Source: Stichopus chloronotus
Taxonomy: Eukaryota; Echinodermata; Holothuroidea; Aspidochirotida; Stichopodidae
DNA: 64,000 nucleotides
Reading direction: 5' to 3'
Assembly (NCBI GenBank): GCA_021234535.1
Contig: CM037846.1
Location: 13,532,705 to 13,596,704, forward strand
Notes under the pieces: model-generated
What the model was told of the DNA's origin: nothing
Database searches by the model: none
The model's input: the letters and a program-made list of their open reading frames with translations, nothing else
Position numbers and translations under genes: made by a program
Shown: positions 1 to 12,600 of the stretch, piece after piece
How the letters are laid out: the number at the start of each line of letters is the position of its first letter
How positions within the stretch are numbered: the stretch's first letter is position 1

Positions 1-2957
1 TTTTGTTACCACCGCCAATTAGGTAGTATGCAACCATGTTAAATTTCAGCGCATGCAATCCACCTTTTAATGCTTTTGCATCGCAACACACGATATCTGA
101 CTGCATCGATGCCAGCGACGTTGTAGGGGGAGATTAAGGATTGTCTTTCAATGATATAAAAGAGAGTGAAAGTATTCGAATAGGCCTTGTTGTATTTTTG
201 TTTCCTTTCATTTATGCATCTCGGATTACTTTGTCAATTCACGATCATGGAAATCCCGAACACTTTCTCACCCGCACAAGGACCAATTTGATTATGCAAT
301 ATGTTAACAAAAGACATTGTAATATATCGTTAACTTCCCCTTGATGTTTGCGTAAACTATGCAAACAAGTCTCGTCACATCACGCGGAAATTACGATCGA
401 TGTCGCTTTTTGTCTATAGACAGCGATTTATTTCGGCTGATACTCATTATTTCTCGTGAAGCGGATAGACTTATACAAACAAGTCCGGGAGAGAACAGCT
501 TTTATGTTTTCTCATAATGCCCTCAGGTAACTTCTTAAAAACATAGACAAAAGCAGCTGTTGAGCTTTAGAACATTAAAAAAACTTAGCCCGAGGTTGAA
601 TACAAGTGCGTGAATTCAAAACGCATTGGATTGTTGCCATGCACGCTTCATCGGGGCTCCTAAGGGAACGATGTGCAGAAGAAATCCTCCGATGTATTTA
701 CGTCCGTCATGAAAAAAAAAAATCCCAGAATTTTGAATGCCCCCCTTTTACATGGAATCGAATCAAAGAAAAACAAGCAAAGCTAGTTATTCCAAGAGTC
801 ACAGTTGGATGAAATTTTATGCTTCTGGATATCCTTTTTGGTGTCGAATAGGGATTATGACATCCCTCTTTGTATATTTGAGAATAAGATTCACATAGGA
901 AGCCTTGAGTCAGTAAATTTGAAATTTAAATGTACATGCGGTCATTGACATACAAAACACAAAGCAATCTTGCAGGGCGATTACGATCACCCATAAACGA
1001 AATTGACGTATAGCTAACAACATGTATGGAGAATAAATACAATTCCCCGCGTTTATTTATAACTCTTTCAGCTGTATCCGTCTTATGTGGATGAACACCG
1101 ACTCATATTATTGGTTTATTGTTATTACTGCATGAGGTGTGTAGCCTATGGGTGATGATAATGCATGCAAGGTGGTCGTGAAGGTGCAACACGCGAAGCA
1201 GTTCCCTTAGGTCTATAATGATTTGGGGAAACTTTGTCTCGAATATAACAATCAAACTTCAAGATGCATTTTCAGGTCATTATAATCCAACTTTCTAGAA
1301 AAAAAAGAAGTAGACAGTTCAATGCGTTACAAAAGATAGAAAAGAAAACAACAAGGTCCTCTGGTAGCTTACAGTCTTGTGTTTGGAAATTCGAGAAAAT
1401 ATGTTGACGTTTGATCTTAACATTTAGATGTTCTGTCTGGAAACTTTGAAAACTTAAGAATTTCGAGTCCACAATTTACTGATATTATTAAGTTATGGCT
1501 TCGTCAGTAAAACTGACTTAGGGATGACAAATCTTGAGACCAATCCGAGTAAAATTTCAGTGTTCAAATGTGCACTTTATTTCGAAACAAAGTTCCTTAA
1601 TTGCTACGACGTTTACTCCACTGTTTATCATAGTATACAACCTTGCTAAAACAAATCGTGACTTTGGTTACCGGTTAGCGGATCCGACCGCAATTGGCCA
1701 GGAATGTGTACCGGTCAATCTACAGGGGGACATGCGACAGCGTATGCTATACACATTACATACACCAAAGTAAAACTTAAAAAAGAATCATTCCTCCTGG
1801 ATCTTTTACTCATTTTTCAATAAGCTCATTAGACCACTTTAACCGTTTGGGGTTCGTTTGACTATGTTTTAAGTAATGATAGGTATTTTCCTTGCGACAA
1901 TGGCATTGTATGTACGAAATACAAACAAATTAACCCAAAATGGTTGGAGAGTGCAGACACGTTAGATCTCGAGACGAGGTAATTGGCAAAGTTGCATGTC
2001 ATTTAATACTTGTATACTCTAAACACACTCGGAACAGGAAAGGACTATTTAGAGTTTCGGTTCACTTGATATCCCTTCATCCATCCTAAGTTATTTAAAA
2101 CGGGGACAATACTCCAACTGCACACGCTCTCATGACCCCCTTAGTTCTGAATCAAATTAATTCAAGCGTTGTTGAGGTGTTGCAATTAGACTGGTTGAAG
2201 TAAATGTTCTTTACGAAAGTGAACGTCGTAGAAACTATACTATATTTGAGTTTTATAGGTGCAAAACGTATATTGGCTGAATTGCAAGATGTTTGCACGA
2301 GTGTGGAGAGTTTCACGTGTCGTAGGCTATGATGTGCTACATTATTGACCAAAGATTGTAACAGTCACGAACCCGGCCTCGTTTTCTTTCAGGCGAGTGC
2401 CTCATTTCTGTCGATATCGCATCGCGACAAACTTGCCACAAGGAACTTTCAGATACGTCTTAAATAAAGTTTGACCTTTACCTGTTTTAAAGGTTGGTTT
2501 TCGAGGAAAGGTTCGTTGTCTTGTCTCTAATGTCCGTCGATACTGCTTGTAATTCTCGACTTATGCCATCAAGCTCTGGGCATCATTTTGGTGATCGAGC
2601 TAAGATACATAAACAAAATTAAGTCTATTCTTTTTGCAATAATAGAATAAAAATATACACGTGTTGGAAAATGGCAGTACGAAGCATTGCTAAAATATAA
2701 CACGAACAGAAAGAGAGAGAGGGGGGGGGGGGGGGGAAGAAGGAATTAGGATCCCCTAGGGCTTCGTATATCAGTGGCCATTTTGCTATTTTCTTCGTAG
2801 ACACAACGACAAGCATTTCGTTGGATTGATATGAATATTTATTGTGTAGCAGTCCTGAAAATTGCACAAATTGGCATTGTACGGATAGGATTTTAACATT
2901 TAACCAAACGCAACCTGAAGTACACGATGTACAGTACCGTGAGACAGCATAAGATCG

Positions 2958-3215
2958 CTAAAAGGAAAAAACTGTGTTTGTTGTACTGAAAAGAAAATCA
3001 TTTTATTAAAACCAACATTTATGGAAACAGAATGATGGAAGATTTGGATAAGACAGGGAAGTATGCTTCTGTTGCAGAACAGAAAGGTTTGAAAGAACGG
3101 AAATCCAGTTATTTGTTACGAAACAATAATTTGTTCACCCAAACTTTCAACAATTTCAACAACAATTTCAACAACAATTTCAACAACAATTTCAACAATG
3201 GATCTTCAGGCCCGT
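2958..3215 (+). mobile_element. decayed MITE copy (family A, third copy)
   Basis: This segment aligns by eye, with many substitutions, to the inner sequence of the TTAA-flanked element at 39971-40327 (reverse strand). Shared landmarks, in order, are an A/G-rich left end followed by GTGTTTGTTG, then AAAACCAACATTT, CCAGTTATTTGTTACG, TTTGTTCACCCAAACTTT and GATCTTC. The right part is replaced by a 12-bp tandem expansion followed by unrelated sequence. The terminal inverted repeat is no longer intact. Confidence 0.6.
3145..3198 (+). repeat. 12-bp tandem repeat inside MITE copy
   Basis: Units of TTTCAACAACAA follow each other at a 12-base period, with a shortened unit at each end. In one frame they would read Phe-Asn-Asn-Asn, but the surrounding frame has no other protein-like features. 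The array begins exactly at the TTTCAACA that ends the conserved MITE motif, so it appears to have grown from transposon sequence. Confidence 0.8.
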
Positions 3216-6200
3216 ACCTCATCTTATCCCAGTAAAAGAAAAAGGGATACTGGGGTTAACGGGGAAATCAGGGTTTATTTTCACAATTTATTTCACTACG
3301 ATTCCCCACCGGTATCGTACAATGAGTTATGACTAACAAATATGATCAATACGATCTCAAAGCATGTGGACAATTTCGAGAAACGAGTCAAATTCGCAAA
3401 ACTCGGTGAAGAACTCCGAAAGTCTGTAACATCCATATTCATCGAATCACATATGAATATTCAGTACTATCGCTTTTTCAAGGTATGAGGAGGTGGGACT
3501 TCCTATTTAGTACAGTAAACAAAACATCAAACGATGTCGATGAGTGAACAGCTGTATGGATTGCACATACGGGTAATTTCCATTCGCGAAGACGTACAGC
3601 ATGGGAACCGTAAAGACTCGGTTATGTTTATTCATATAACGTCATTTCAGTCTTACGCTGTGATTGGTCGTCGTATAGAGGGGGCTGTCTTGTCTTGCAT
3701 ATGAACGTTTATTTTTTTTTGTACCCGACAAATATTAAGACCTCTCATTCAACAGTAATTGACACAAAATTTACCGTTTCTTCTATCTTCAAACACCTCC
3801 CCAACGTCTCTGTATTTTGTTGAACAATTAGTTTAGAAAGAAAAATCAACTTAAGGTGCATTTTCTCAGTCAAACCCTTCTAGGAGTTTTCTGTGCATGT
3901 ATTTGCTCTTTTTGCCCAACTTTGAGAAGCTGCGGGTGTGTTGGGGGGGGGGGGTGGTGTTGATGTGAAGGATTCCATTTTATTCTGGGAACTGTGATTC
4001 ACGAATATTAACATAAGAAAGTGGTTAACAACTTTGTCCAATAGTATAGCTGTAACTTTTGCAGATCAATGTGACTTACTTTTCTCTTCGAAAATTTATT
4101 GTCTGTCATGTAATTAACAAACAAATAAACAAAACAAACATGCAAAATGGACGCGCTGGCTTACAAGACAATGAGAGTTTAACTGCTACATTTCACACCG
4201 TTCACCATCTGCGTCATTTTCGAATTCCTGAAGTCTTACAGAGGAACACAGGAACAGTCCATTAAAATCATCTTTTTTTAACTTACCCATGATACATCTT
4301 TCATATTTTCGTGCAGTTCACCACCCTTTCCATGAACTGACTTCAAAGGACAAGCCAAGAAAGACGAAAAAAGTAATAGTAAGAGTGATATACATTTTGC
4401 AATCTCATTCGACATGCTAGATGAAGGCAATTGTCCTAAATCCTGAAGGATGACAATTATCTGTTAGTCGAACGTCTTCTGCTTGTCACAAAAATTTGCC
4501 CTCAGACGGTGTAATGAAAAACAAAATAAAGAAAAAGAAAAAAAAACCTCGAAACTACCAATCCTAGATTCCTGTAAAATCCCACTCGTCCTCCCCTAGT
4601 TGCTCACGGCTTGAATAGTAAAATTCCCCGAAGAATTAAGTGCAAAAAAAAAAAAAACTGATGAAATTTTAGATTTGTCAGTAAAGAAAAGTGAAATATA
4701 AAACAAACCATATATACGAAAATAAAATATAATATATTAAAAACATTGTGACAGGCTGGAATTAATATGACATGTTTGACAAGCTCTTGTGGTTTGTTAT
4801 TTAATAAAGTTTATGTAAGAGGTTTCGGAACACGTCAATGTCCGTGAGTGGATGCAATATCTTATTCATAACTTTATTTTTACCTCGTACAACAGGTCGA
4901 AAATTCATGATGTAGTCAATCGCATTTTACCTTATTTTTTTTTACTCGGAAATATGCACTTTATTTTTCCTCCTGTTTTTTCGCTACCGTAACATGACGA
5001 TATGTGTCTACATGAGAGCGTGTTACTAATCACCGGGCGTCTTTCCATGCATGTGTGCTTCAGGTCTACTTTTCGTTCAGTTTTTACATCTATCTATACG
5101 AGAATGTTATAAAATTTTAACAAAACCCTAACTTTCCGCTGTATTTTCCCTCAAAGGCAAATTAATCGACAAGCGCAACGTAGAAAAGAAAAAATTGCTT
5201 AATTAAGAGAAAACGCAAGAGTAAATTGTGTGTTAAAATTTGTCTTATGCCGGTTATCGGGATTGGGATCTCTTCATTTTTGTTTTTCAGAGACGGTAAA
5301 TGTTAACCGTTTGGTAGATAAAAAGTTTCAATAAATCCTTGACGCCGTGGACCGTATAGCATTTTAAGATCATAATGTATAAATCGCAATGGACACAATC
5401 TCCGAATTAACACTACCTGTACAAGCTGGTGGTTAACTTTGTCATTTTTGCCGTATCACAGAAGACTATCAATATAATTCTTGTGGCAAATTACAAACTG
5501 TCACAGTACATGTTGCGTTTGGATAAGGTATTCTCGTTGCGTAATCGTCACAAAATAAATACTGATTATAACGCTTTAATATATAGTGGGACCCATGCAC
5601 AGACGGATGTTTGAGATTTAATTAATGAAACAAAGAGCCTCAAAATATATGTTCGTTATGAACCTAGAAGCTGCAGCTGCATGGCCCATCTCCGGAGAGG
5701 AACCTGAAAATTTCCCGGTGTCCTTGCCTTGTTTCTCTTTCCCTATGGCCACCATGCTATTACCATAATCGTTTGAAGTTTTGTCTGTGTCTAAGACATT
5801 ACCAGAGGCAATCTGTATTCCCAGTTCATTTCGTCCATTAATAACGAATCATATATGGACTACTATCGGTTTTCTGAATTTTTTTCTGAAAACAGTTGTG
5901 ATAAATCACATATGCCACCGTGCAACAACATACTGTCCGATGCTGTTTTTTTTTTGTATTTTGTATTTGTGTGAATAGTTTATGACATGTACATAATCAT
6001 CAAACTTACATCATGTTTACATTCAGTTCTGAAATAAAACATCTTTTCTTTTTCTTGTAAGCAAGAACAACTTCATGCCCGTTACCAGGTTGGGTTCCAA
6101 TGGGAGTGGGAGTGGGGGGTTGAAATAGAGAAAGAGGGATGGGCCCACTGACAGATGTGACATAATGTTAATAATTCTTTCATCCGAAAAACTTCTAGTG

Positions 6201-6470
6201 ATGGAAGAACATTATCGGTAACTGTCCTCATTGACCGCTGGCCTGTAAACAATCTCTGTAAGAAAACAGAAGAAATATAAAGAACCTGTAATAGTTAAAT
6301 GGAAAACTGAGTGTTGTGTGATGCAATAAAGGACTAAACATGTGTATGAAATATTTACAAAATGCAGGACACATTTACATGAATGAATATTTTCACTCTC
6401 TATCTCTCTTTTTGTTTCGTTGTTCTTTCAACTCATGTTGTCGCTTTTGTCTTTTTGTCTGTTTCTACAG

Positions 6471-6663
6471 CTCGTTCTGACTCTAACACAATTCGGTTAT
6501 CGAGTGCCTGAGCTTTTCGCGGTGTACGCCTTGATGAGTACGATTTTAAACGGTTTATTCAATCCTATTGTTTACTGTGCTCTGAGCAAGCAATACCGAG
6601 ACGGCTATTTGGTCATCACCCGCGGTTTCGTCAAGTGGTGTTGTCTTTACGTCCACTGTGCCG
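6471..6663 (+). CDS. GPCR exon encoding TM7 and helix 8
   Basis: A TCTGTTTCTACAG acceptor precedes the exon and a GTAAGT donor follows it. The 64 codons encode a hydrophobic helix with LNGLFNPIVYC, then an amphipathic SKQYRDGYLVITRGFVKWC segment. The cysteines near the end could be palmitoylation sites, as is common after helix 8 in class A receptors. Confidence 0.75.
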
Positions 6664-9600
6664 GTAAGTAGTTCATTTGTATAAATTTCGCAAATTTAGT
6701 TCTCAGATATCTTCCTGTGCGTAATTCTATTAAAACAAAAAGTTTGATATCGGCTCAAATGTTCAAGATATGCATATGAATGTGAAAATGTCCATGTCAT
6801 TTGAGACAAACACCTGTGACTCTGTTGTGGAGTATTCATATCATATTTCACTACAGATTGGAAAACTCTCTAGGAGTAACATCTTTTGCGAATTGCATTT
6901 CACTTCATTTTTTTTTGTTTTTGTTTATTATGTCCTGTAATTGCATGTTAAGTGCACACGTATAAAAGAATGCAACAGGACTGAAGTGAATATAGTAGAC
7001 GAATATGTGTTGAAGAAAGTGTACGGAGAAGTCATGAAGAGAAAGGACACGACTCCGAAGCAGAAAATAGAAGTTGAAAAAGAAGATGGAAAACAAGATA
7101 TGAGAGGAAAAAATCTGAAAAAAAAGAATATTACTGAATTCTTGTAACTACAAAAATAACGCTCATCTTTCTTTGTTTTTCTCCCCCTCCCCCCACATAT
7201 TAAAAAGTTCCTATAATTAGCTTTTAAACAAGGACTATAAATATGTGAAACTGGAAAAAAAATCACTTAAAAGTAATTTATTGGCCACATGGAGCAACGA
7301 TATGTGTGTGCATTAGAGCTGGAGGATGGTAAGGTAGTTCGGTACGCAAACCTTGGGTGCGACGCCTCCGAAAACAAAACTACAACCGGATGATATTTCA
7401 TATGCCAGGTCTTACGTAGAAAGATTTCAAAATCATTATTAAAATACTCATATTCAGTTTCTTGGTCCCTGGCCCTTTACATTCCTCTAAGACCCAATAT
7501 GGTTCCATTTCCCCTCTATTCACTATCCCTCGATACCACGTTTCTTTTTGTATTTGTTTTGGTTGGTGAGTGGTATCTGTGTTTTTCATGTGATTATGCA
7601 TAGTTCATACAGTAGATTATACCAATGATGAGGGCACGTGTTCAACTTTTTTTTCATCTCTCTGTTTATAGTATCTCTGTCGCATTTTTCTTTCTAATCT
7701 ATCACGCATTAAGCTATGAACACGTGACGATGATTAAATCCAAGCTATCACGTGCCCCACAAGTTTTCGTATGGTCGAGCAGGGACCTGTTGTTAGACTG
7801 CTTCTAGGGTGGCTCGAACCTACATGACTGCAATGACATGGTCGCATAGAATATCTGTACACAAGATTTGAGGACTCTTCAGGTGGCACTAAGCGTGATT
7901 GCCCTTGATTGGATACGCAGTTTTGCGCCGGGTATATTTTCTCAAGGTCGATGTTAAGCCTGAAACCTAAGCCTGAACCCTGAAGTTACTGATCCAACGC
8001 ATTATATATTCCACAGTGTGTCATTTACACGGTATGACTTAGGTGTATAACAACGAGAGACGAGTTATCCCACCGACAGCACCTTTTTCTAGAGAGACCT
8101 ACAAGAGCTACGCCCTCAGTAATGGGTCTGTAGTCCACCTTTACGTACAATCGTATCGCTCATCGATATAATAGACACTATGCACTTCTTGAAACTTTTA
8201 CTCATAAGAATTAAGTAACGAACTTTATGCACGGGAAATACATTTGCCATATATAATCACCTGTAGGCTATTCCATTTCATACCAGGTCAATAAATTTGT
8301 TTGTGTTAAATTTTCGAGTTATGCTTCTCTGTTGTTGTTTGGAATTAATTCGACTCCCATTAGAAATTATATATCACGTCTTGTTTTTTATCCTCAAAAT
8401 AATAGAAATACCCAATTTTCCCCGTGGTGTTTACAGTCATTGTAGCTAAAATCAGAATATCTGCTACACTGTGTTCTCCCAGACCAATTTCAGTCTTCAA
8501 AACATTTTCTTCCCTTTTCAATTGATATTGTTAAAGATGTCATCGTGAAGTTCAATTTTACTTTTCTGCCTGTACTTTTGTTCCAAACGACCAATCAAGG
8601 AAAAATGAGAAGACGCAAGAAAGATAATTAAATTGGATATCCTCTTTCATTAAAATATCGAACCTCAAAATGTATCCAATGATAAAGAAAAAAGCCCTTC
8701 CACGGAGTTTCTATTTTCTCAAAGGCCATCCTCCTAAAGTAAGGAAGCTGTCACGGTCACCGCCATTTTGATGTTTTTTTTTTTGCTCTTCCGAGACGCA
8801 AAAAAGATCAATCACTTTATGTAATTCAATATCGCAGACTGCTGTTTGGCGGTAATAGAAAGCGGTGATATGCCTCAGTACTTTTTTATCGCCGTGTTTA
8901 CCTAAATTTTCTAGATTTGTTAGAGGACTGAAGCGACATTTAGAAAATATTTAGGGGGCTAATATAAAAGAAAAAATGTATAAAGTTGTACAAAAAATAT
9001 TATAAGCGTTTTAGTTCATTCCTCTCCAGCCTTAAGGATATGTTGTTATTTTTGTCTTTTGTTTTATGTGGAGCCGTAAAAATCCTAAATTATATATGTT
9101 GTTAATAAAAAGCCAACTCTCAACGGTTTTAATGTTATATCTAGGCTACTGAAAATGAAAAGAAAGAAAATGGAAAACTTTCGAGCAAAGCAATTTAACC
9201 ATGTCCCCTAAGGAGCCTCTATCTTTATAATTTACAATCTTTAATTCAGTGATGTTCTCTTAAAAGAGAGAAAGAAAGGGAGTCAAATCTTAGCAGACAA
9301 GCTGTTTCTTGTCATTTTTTCTCTGCTTCTCATATTCTTTCACCATCTCCCTCTCTCATTCGGATTTTGTTTTGTTTTTGTTTTTCTCATTTTTGGTCGT
9401 TTAGTCTTCTTTGTTGTGATTGGAAGTAGATGTCAGTTAGGACTGCAATTGCGTTTTGGACATTTCACATGCATGATAAATTCCCTTACCCAATATTAAG
9501 AAACTTTGCGTAATGCCAGACCTTCATACTGTAACTGAGAAAAAAAAAACACCATGAGATGGAGAATTATTATCGTGAGCATCAAAGTAGAGATATTTTG

Positions 9601-12600
9601 GGAAATGACTTATAGCACAAGAATATTCACTTCACTGGGTGGACTTGAAAGCTTGCCTGGATATTCCGATGGGTTGCCTGAATATCGCCGCGTAAAACTA
9701 ACATCGCACAATGAAGTCACAACATCGCACAATGGAGCTTGGTCCGCCATGACATGAGTTTCAACTGTCGTTTTCATTTCATCCACTTCAGAGTCTTAAG
9801 TCCATACAATTATTACGTTAACTGATCATGAAAATAATCGTCTTTCACTTGAAATATTTTTCAACTTTACGACTCGGAAATTAGCCTTGAGATACAATTA
9901 CACCAAAAAAATAATAATAACATAATAATAACGACGGCTATAACAAAGTAAAAACGAATCAAGTTGCACATGCTGCAACCTAACAAAAGAGTCCAGTGGT
10001 TTGAGAGTATTTATACTATATATACTGTCTACATGATACTGGGATGGAAATTTTGGGTTTTGGGAGAAAAAGCAGGTCTTTATATTTACCTATATCTGTA
10101 TTGCATACTGATGTAAGACTCTTTAGCTCTCTCATGTATGTATGATGTTCGCTTACATAAATATTGTCGAATGTTCCAAACAAAAACCAATGTTACAAAA
10201 TCGTTTTTTTTTGGGGGGGGGGAGGGGGGGTTATGACATTAATACGATAGATGTTTGTATACGGTGACAGTTTGTATTTTTGGCTGAAGAAGTAAAAATC
10301 CTAAGATGCCGGATTTTCCTCGTATACCGGAAAAAGTAGATAAAGGAGAATGTGCAGGAGATGCTCTCTGACGGAGGAAACGAGCACAGAAAAAAAAAAA
10401 TGAGAGAAAAAAAGAAACTTGGACTAGATTTCATTGCTCAGTGATTTACTCTTTGGTTTACCCTAAAACATAATTAAAACATAAATCAATCACAGTGAAT
10501 ACCACGGGCACCGTCGTGTAAATGATAAAACCGGATACTCTTGATTGGACATGCAATATGTGTAAATCTGTCTACCAGAAGATACGTGTAGCTTAAGCAT
10601 TATATAACGCCATATATTGATGGGATTAGATGGGCTTCGGCATTCCACACATTTCCCGTTCTCCCGTCTCACAGATATATATATATTTTTCACTTTTTTA
10701 GGACCGTCGTTGTTGACAAATTTATTGAAATGAATTCGAATTTATCACCCTTATGTCCGGTATGATAATGAAGTTGTATTAAATATGGGCCCGCTGTACA
10801 TAACATCACGATCAACAGTATAATGCTGTATGTGCCAGTGTAATTAAAGACTTCATTTTTAATACGTTAATTGGAGGAGAGTCATTCCGATGGAAATTGC
10901 ATCTTTATCGTGTATGTGGCCTTAGATGTGTTTTGGGGAGAAGATAAATCATTCCATATCAACAAACAATGTCAAAAACTTTTTGGTTATTATGGTGGTT
11001 TGCTTTACAATTCTTGTCCACCCTTGCACGACCGCCATTGGAAAAGTGACTAGACCCTCTTGAGAATTTCTTTTTCCTGGTTTTGGGGACCTTTCGTGAC
11101 ATTCACATATGTTGATGATAGCAGATAATTACCCACTTACTGGCATCACATTCGGTATTCAATCATACTGATGATAGGGAATCATTGCACTTGAAGTGTA
11201 AAATGTAGAATTCTGTCGCAGAGGAAAACACTACCCCAACCGTGCATGTACATCTGAGTGAATGCATACGTAAACCAGAGAACGCAGGGTAGATGCCCTG
11301 CAAAACATTTCACGGACATTCATCGACTAATTTTGCTCTTCGTAATTTCACATTGTTTATTACCAAAGTCAGGTGACAGGATCCGTCCGAACTGAGCCTG
11401 CGAAACCGTAGAGTGCAAAATGTACTCTGTGTTTTCTTTAAGGACATTGCTCTCATTTAGGGTACGTGAAACATCTTGCCAGCTGCATTTTTTTCTTTAC
11501 ATCCCTTAAGGCAAGAAGATGAATCAAACTTCTCGACGAAGTTTTGAAAACTTCGTCGAGAACATGGAGCGAAATCCATGGAATTTTGGTCTCGTACATT
11601 TCAGAGGGTTCGGAGTAGGGATATTTAGCAACTTTGAGGTATGTTGTTATAACCACCAAGTTAATGACGTTGATCAATCCGAAACTTAAATAGAGATAAA
11701 CAAGAGAAAGGCACGGAGAGCTCTTCGTTATTTCGAGGCCAGTCATTGTTAATAAATTCGGTATACCTATTAGGCAAGTTTGACGCTCCTTAACAGACGT
11801 CCAGAGGGTCAAGAAATTGTGATGATTGAAAAGTTTGCCCAGAAAATGGAGCAAAATGCATCGATAGGTTCTCGTGCAATTGTAACTGTGGATCTAAAAA
11901 CAACTAAAACTCGATATTTTTTCAGAAAGGTTACTTTCATGTAGCGTTTCAATCAAATTTTGTACAGACTCTGGCAGGACAAGATTTTGTACATTTGATG
12001 CCCTTATGTTAAGTATGAGGTCAATTGGAATGTAGGTCATCTGAAATTCTTTGAAGGAGGGTCGTAGGACCTTTCACACGGATATGAAAATGCCAGTACC
12101 ACCAGTGAGAGTAGAAAATATGTATTTCCATCTTCACTTTAATGTGGATAGAAAAATAAGTTAACATGATGAATTGATCTCACTAAAACAGTCAGCAAAT
12201 CGTCTTTTCTTATCAGTTAGTACACACTTTTGCCAATGGCATAACAATTAACATCTCATGCCATGATATGAAGAACAACTTAAGAAAACCTACGAATTTA
12301 ATGATTGATTGACCGTGTAATTTTTTCCAATTGCATCCGTGGGAAACAGCACCGTGAGGTGATAAAATGACCTAAAGCAAAGCGATCCGCAACACGATAC
12401 ACCACACTAAGACAATACATGTCAGAATCCGCCTTCTACTTCCATCGCCGCGTGATTTGGAAGCTATTGGCTTCCGAAGCACCTTCAGAGGAAAATAATT
12501 TCTAGTCAATTAGGTATTACGTAACCTTTTATCTCCTCTTAGAACCAAGATTTTCTCAGTCACGCACAAAACGTAGTGTCGTTTTTTTTATGTAATTGAG

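Larger units (their letters stand above)
1..6470. other. non-coding block upstream of the GPCR exon
   Basis: No open frame here looks like protein-coding sequence, and all are short and of low-complexity or AT-rich composition. The block holds a 16-base G run at 2721-2736, a 12-base G run at 3943-3954 and a decayed miniature transposon with a 12-bp tandem repeat at 2958-3215. The earlier exons of the GPCR whose seventh helix starts at 6471 were not found, so they probably lie beyond the left edge of the window. Confidence 0.6.

Noticed and set aside
3032..3235. Asn-rich open frame
   Set aside because: It is a MITE relic plus 12-bp tandem repeat, with no coding evidence.
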